From assembly GCF_000026185.1 (NCBI RefSeq), contig NC_010694.1, positions 62,001-126,000 on the forward strand: 64,000 bases of DNA, given 5' to 3'. Under the pieces are notes generated by a model. It worked only from the letters and a program-made list of their open reading frames with translations. It was not told the DNA's origin and did not search any database. Source of the DNA: Erwinia tasmaniensis Et1/99 (lineage in GTDB: Bacteria > Pseudomonadota > Gammaproteobacteria > Enterobacterales > Enterobacteriaceae). A program made the position numbers and the translations under genes. Positions 61,295 through 64,000 of this stretch are shown piece after piece (position 1 is the first letter of the stretch; each line of letters begins with the position of its first letter).

Positions 61295-62062
61295 TCAGGC
61301 TTTTTTCGCCGCTGCCGCCGCTTTAACGATCGCAGCGAAAGCATCTGCCTTCAGGGATGCGCCGCCCACCAGGGCGCCGTCGATATCAGGCTGGGCAAAC
61401 AGCTCTGCCGCGTTTTTATCGTTTACTGAGCCACCGTACTGAATGATGACCTGTGCGGCTACCGTCGCATCTTTCTTGGCAATGTGGTCGCGGATGAATT
61501 TGTGTACCGCCTGAGCCTGAGCCGGGGTTGCTGATTTGCCGGTGCCGATTGCCCATACGGGTTCGTAAGCGATAACCACACCCTTGAAAGCGTCAGCGCC
61601 CTGGGTATTCAGTACCGCATCGATCTGGCGTGCGCAAACTTCTTCGGTTTTACCCGCTTCGTTTTCCGCTTCGGTTTCACCGATGCACAGCACCGGGATC
61701 AGGCCCGTCTGCTTCAGCACGGCAAATTTCTTCGCGATAGCGTCGTCGCTTTCTGCATGCCAGGTACGGCGTTCGGAATGGCCAATAATGATGTACTGCG
61801 CGCCGATATCTTTCAGCATGTCGGCAGAGACTTCACCGGTGAACGCGCCGGACAGATTAACGTCAACGTTCTGTGCACCCAGAGCGACAGGGCTGCCGGA
61901 AATGGCGTGTTTCGCCTGCTCCAGGTACATGACGGGCGGGGCAATCGCCACACCACAGCCATCAACGCCGCTCAACTCGGTACGCAGACCGGCGATCAGC
62001 TCGTTGACCATCTGTTTGTTGCCGTTCAGTTTCCAGTTACCCATAACTAATGGATGTCGCAT
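61295..62062 (-). CDS. tpiA: Triose-phosphate isomerase
   Basis: TpiA (255 aa) interconverts dihydroxyacetone phosphate and glyceraldehyde 3-phosphate. The barrel residues are all present: Lys in [10 protein letters not shown], His in IIIGHSERR, catalytic Glu in [21 protein letters not shown] (with the flexible loop), and GGSVND/GGASL phosphate-binding turns. It is upstream of yiiQ in orientation order as in E. coli but separated from cdh by the inserted block. Confidence 0.98.
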   Translation of the reverse strand: MRHPLVMGNWKLNGNKQMVNELIAGLRTELSGVDGCGVAIAPPVMYLEQAKHAISGSPVALGAQNVDVNLSGAFTGEVSADMLKDIGAQYIIIGHSERRTWHAESDDAIAKKFAVLKQTGLIPVLCIGETEAENEAGKTEEVCARQIDAVLNTQGADAFKGVVIAYEPVWAIGTGKSATPAQAQAVHKFIRDHIAKKDATVAAQVIIQYGGSVNDKNAAELFAQPDIDGALVGGASLKADAFAAIVKAAAAAKKA

Positions 62063-62180
62063 TATATCCTCCAGGCTTAGAGAGTGTTAAAGCTGCCAGC
62101 CGGCAGCATTGTCTGCCGGACAGTATAGAGATTAAACATCGGAAAGGCTTTGCTTTTTGTCATCCTTTGCACCTGCTATT

Positions 62181-62774
62181 TCAAGGCGTTGCCAGCGCTA
62201 GCTTCACCGGCTCCACCGCGAACGTCAGCCCTTTCTCGCCACTATCCGCCACTATATAGCGCAGCGCGCCATCCGTTTTCTGATAAAAACGCGAACCTTT
62301 GCCCTCTGCCAGCAGGGTATTGACCCGCTGAAGACTCTTGTCCGCGCTGAGCATCGGCTCGAAAAAGCGGACAAAGGCCGCCATATAAGCCAGGGCCTTT
62401 TCGCGCGAGACTTTCTGCTCCGGGCCGGGTATCGGTAGCCAGGTAAGCTGTAATGTTTTGATTTTTCCCGTACCGTGCTCCAGCGCGGTTGAGGAGTAAA
62501 GATTTTCATTGATCTTACTGGCCGCACGCGTCAGATTGCTCTTGTCATTCCGGCTGTCAATAGCACGATATTCAATCAGCGGTAATGCTGCGTTGGCTGC
62601 ATTATACTTCTCGCGAAACTGGGCAATGGTCATATCGAAGGTGGGTGCCCCTGCCTGCAGGTACGGCACTGCCGATATGGCTTCCGCCCGGCTTGCCGGA
62701 TCGACGGCGGCATGTGTTGGCGAGGTCGTTACGGCGGTAATCAGTGCCATCCATGCCCAAATCGCTTTTTTCAT
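62181..62774 (-). CDS. yiiQ: YiiQ family protein (DUF1454), periplasmic
   Basis: A 197-residue protein with a signal peptide (MKKAIWAWMALITAVTTSPT, cleavage near HAA at 23) and the DUF1454 domain: YLQAGAPTFDMTIAQFREKYN, TRAASKINENLYSSTALEHG and RYIVADSGEKGLTFAVEPVK. Function unknown; it should be periplasmic. Position between tpiA and divergent yiiR is conserved with E. coli. Confidence 0.92.
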   Translation of the reverse strand: MKKAIWAWMALITAVTTSPTHAAVDPASRAEAISAVPYLQAGAPTFDMTIAQFREKYNAANAALPLIEYRAIDSRNDKSNLTRAASKINENLYSSTALEHGTGKIKTLQLTWLPIPGPEQKVSREKALAYMAAFVRFFEPMLSADKSLQRVNTLLAEGKGSRFYQKTDGALRYIVADSGEKGLTFAVEPVKLALATP

Positions 62775-62863
62775 TTTGTCGGCCTTATCTGTCTGTTCAG
62801 CTCAAGATTAAAACGGACAATGGTCGTCCAAGTCAAAGGCACCCGAACTCTGAGATAAAAATA

Positions 62864-63307
62864 ATGACCTTACAGCATTGGTGTTTCTCTTTTCGCGGCC
62901 GTCTGGGGCGACGCGACTTCTGGATTTGGCAGCTTTGCTGGCTGCTGATGTTGCTGCTGCTGTTTACGCTGGCGGGCAATGGGCTACTCGATACACAAAC
63001 CGCGGCCTTCTGCGTCGTGGCTTTGCTGTGGCCGGCCAGTGCGGTGCTGGTGAAACGTCTGCACGATCGTAATAAAGGCGGTCAGTGGGCGCTGCTGATG
63101 GTGGTCGCCTGGATGCTGATGGCGGGAAACTGGTCGATGCTGCCTAACGAAGCGCAGTGGCTGGTGGGGCGTTTCATTCCTACCCTGATTATGGTCGGCA
63201 TGGGGATAGAGCTGGGCGGGTTAGCCGGTACGGCCAGCGACAACCGCTTTGGTAAACCGGCGCAGCCGGTGGTGTTCCTGCGCCGGAGAATGGCTGATTA
63301 CCAGTAG
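62864..63307 (+). CDS. yiiR: YiiR family inner-membrane protein (DUF805)
   Basis: A 147-residue membrane protein with about four helices and the DUF805 start LQHWCFSFRGRLGRRDFWIW, VKRLHDRNKGG (conserved polar loop) and DNRFGKP near the end. Role unknown. The ORF opens at 62744 but would overlap yiiQ; the ATG at 62864 fits the family. Its last 10 bases overlap the end of convergent fpr. Confidence 0.92.
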   Translation: MTLQHWCFSFRGRLGRRDFWIWQLCWLLMLLLLFTLAGNGLLDTQTAAFCVVALLWPASAVLVKRLHDRNKGGQWALLMVVAWMLMAGNWSMLPNEAQWLVGRFIPTLIMVGMGIELGGLAGTASDNRFGKPAQPVVFLRRRMADYQ

Positions 63308-64000
63308 TGCTCGCTGGTCATATGGCCCGGTTTGCGTTTGAGATGCTTACGCATGCCGCGGCTCTCTTTCAGCAACTGTTGCGTATCTCGTACCATCTGC
63401 GGGTTGCCGCACAGCATCACATGACTGTTTTCGGCATCCATCTTCAGCCCGGTAACGGCCTCTAACCGCCCGTTTTCAATCAGCGCGGGAACTCTGCCGG
63501 TCAGTGAGCCGGCAGTCTCCTCACGACTGACAACGGTGTGGATCTGTAGCTGCCCGCCGTAACGCTGCTGTAGCCGTTCCATCATGGGCAGATAGCTCAG
63601 GTCACGCGCGTAGCGCGCCGCATGAACCAGCACGATATTTTTAAAACGCGCCAGGCCTTTTCCTTCCTGGAGGATCGACAGATAGGGGCCGATGGCGGTG
63701 CCGGTTGCCAGCATCCACAGCGTTTCGCACGGCGGGACCTCATCGATGACAAAGAATCCCTGGGCGTCTGCGGTGATCATCACCTCATCGCCGGGCTGTA
63801 GCCCATGTAGTCTGGGGCTCAGCTTGCCCTGCGGCACGGTGACCAGGTAGAACTCCAGGTCAGCATTGCCCGGTGCATTAACATAGGAGTAAGCGCGCAC
63901 CACGCGTTCGCCCTCTATTTCCAGCGCCAGTTTGGCGTATTGTCCGGCGGTAAACGGGTCGATGGGGGCGGTTACCGTCAGGCTGAACAGACTGTCTGTC
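63298..64000 (-). CDS. fpr: Ferredoxin(flavodoxin)-NADP+ reductase (start outside window)
   Basis: The C-terminal 233 or so codons of Fpr (E. coli: 248) run from the window edge leftward. The frame is open before the ATG at 63903, and the upstream text LALEIEGERVVRAYSYVN shows that ATG is internal. FAD-binding RxYS, the NADP pocket MLATGTAIGPYLSIL and VMLCGNPQMVRDTQQLL, and the end EHYW are all present. Fpr passes electrons between NADPH and flavodoxin/ferredoxin and belongs to the SoxRS regulon in E. coli. Confidence 0.96.
   Translation of the reverse strand, partial: TDSLFSLTVTAPIDPFTAGQYAKLALEIEGERVVRAYSYVNAPGNADLEFYLVTVPQGKLSPRLHGLQPGDEVMITADAQGFFVIDEVPPCETLWMLATGTAIGPYLSILQEGKGLARFKNIVLVHAARYARDLSYLPMMERLQQRYGGQLQIHTVVSREETAGSLTGRVPALIENGRLEAVTGLKMDAENSHVMLCGNPQMVRDTQQLLKESRGMRKHLKRKPGHMTSEHYW

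Noticed and set aside
61196..61429. Rightward 77-codon ORF antisense to the tpiA end
   Set aside because: Most of it lies on the complement of tpiA; low-complexity Gly-rich start, no ribosome site.

Overview
The window looks like a chromosomal segment of an Erwiniaceae bacterium (Erwinia or a close relative). Gene order and protein sequences are enterobacterial throughout, and moderately GC-rich coding regions are broken by a few AT-rich stretches. The LPS core genes are of the Klebsiella/Serratia/Erwinia type (waaE, wabG, wabH, a wabN-like deacetylase) rather than the E. coli type. The genus call rests on gene content alone.

Layout. 1-7.3 kb: recG (partial)-trmH-spoT-rpoZ-gmk leftward, then ligB and yicG. 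7.3-16.3 kb: accessory region between yicG and yicC. It holds an orphan RcsB-like response regulator, an MFS transporter and yjdM/phnA. Beyond them lies a decayed integrative island of about 5.3 kb, bracketed by imperfect 85-87 bp direct repeats of the yicC 3' end and terminator. Its contents are a GNAT enzyme, a divergent AraC regulator/SnoaL-like pair, a dead IS3-family element, a broken RepL-like winged-helix gene, an AT-rich lipoprotein gene and a wrecked P4-type integrase. 16.3-25.5 kb: housekeeping block yicC, a DUF3574 lipoprotein, nupC, rph-pyrE, slmA, dut, coaBC, radC, rpmBG, mutM. 25.5-41.3 kb: coaD and the LPS inner/outer core locus (waaE, waaA, five GT9 heptosyltransferase-like genes including waaC, waaF and waaQ, wabG, wabH, wabN-like, waaL, hldD, further glycosyltransferases), in alternating transcription units. 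41.5-47.9 kb: yibQ-envC, yibN-grxC-secB-gpsA, cysE, trmL. 47.9-64 kb: cpxAR/cpxP with a clear CpxR box, fieF, pfkA, sbp, cdh, an inserted block relative to E. coli (yhjD, a PhzF-like gene, a MocR regulator/LysE exporter pair, mqo), then tpiA, yiiQ, yiiR and fpr (partial).

How the genes work together. The LPS block encodes ADP-heptose epimerisation (HldD), Kdo transfer (WaaA), heptosyl transfer (WaaC, WaaF, WaaQ), inner-core glucose (WaaE), then GalA (WabG), GlcNAc (WabH) and its likely deacetylation (WabN-like), further sugars, and O-antigen ligation (WaaL). The Cpx envelope-stress system and EnvC lie further along. The spoT-rpoZ-gmk cluster joins stringent response and GMP metabolism. rph-pyrE carries the expected attenuator.

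Most of the window is ordinary conserved chromosome. The parts worth a second look are the yicC-associated island with its flanking repeats, the orphan RcsB-like regulator with a highly structured intergenic region behind it, and the two extra GT9 genes in the LPS locus. No tRNA, rRNA or CRISPR array was seen.
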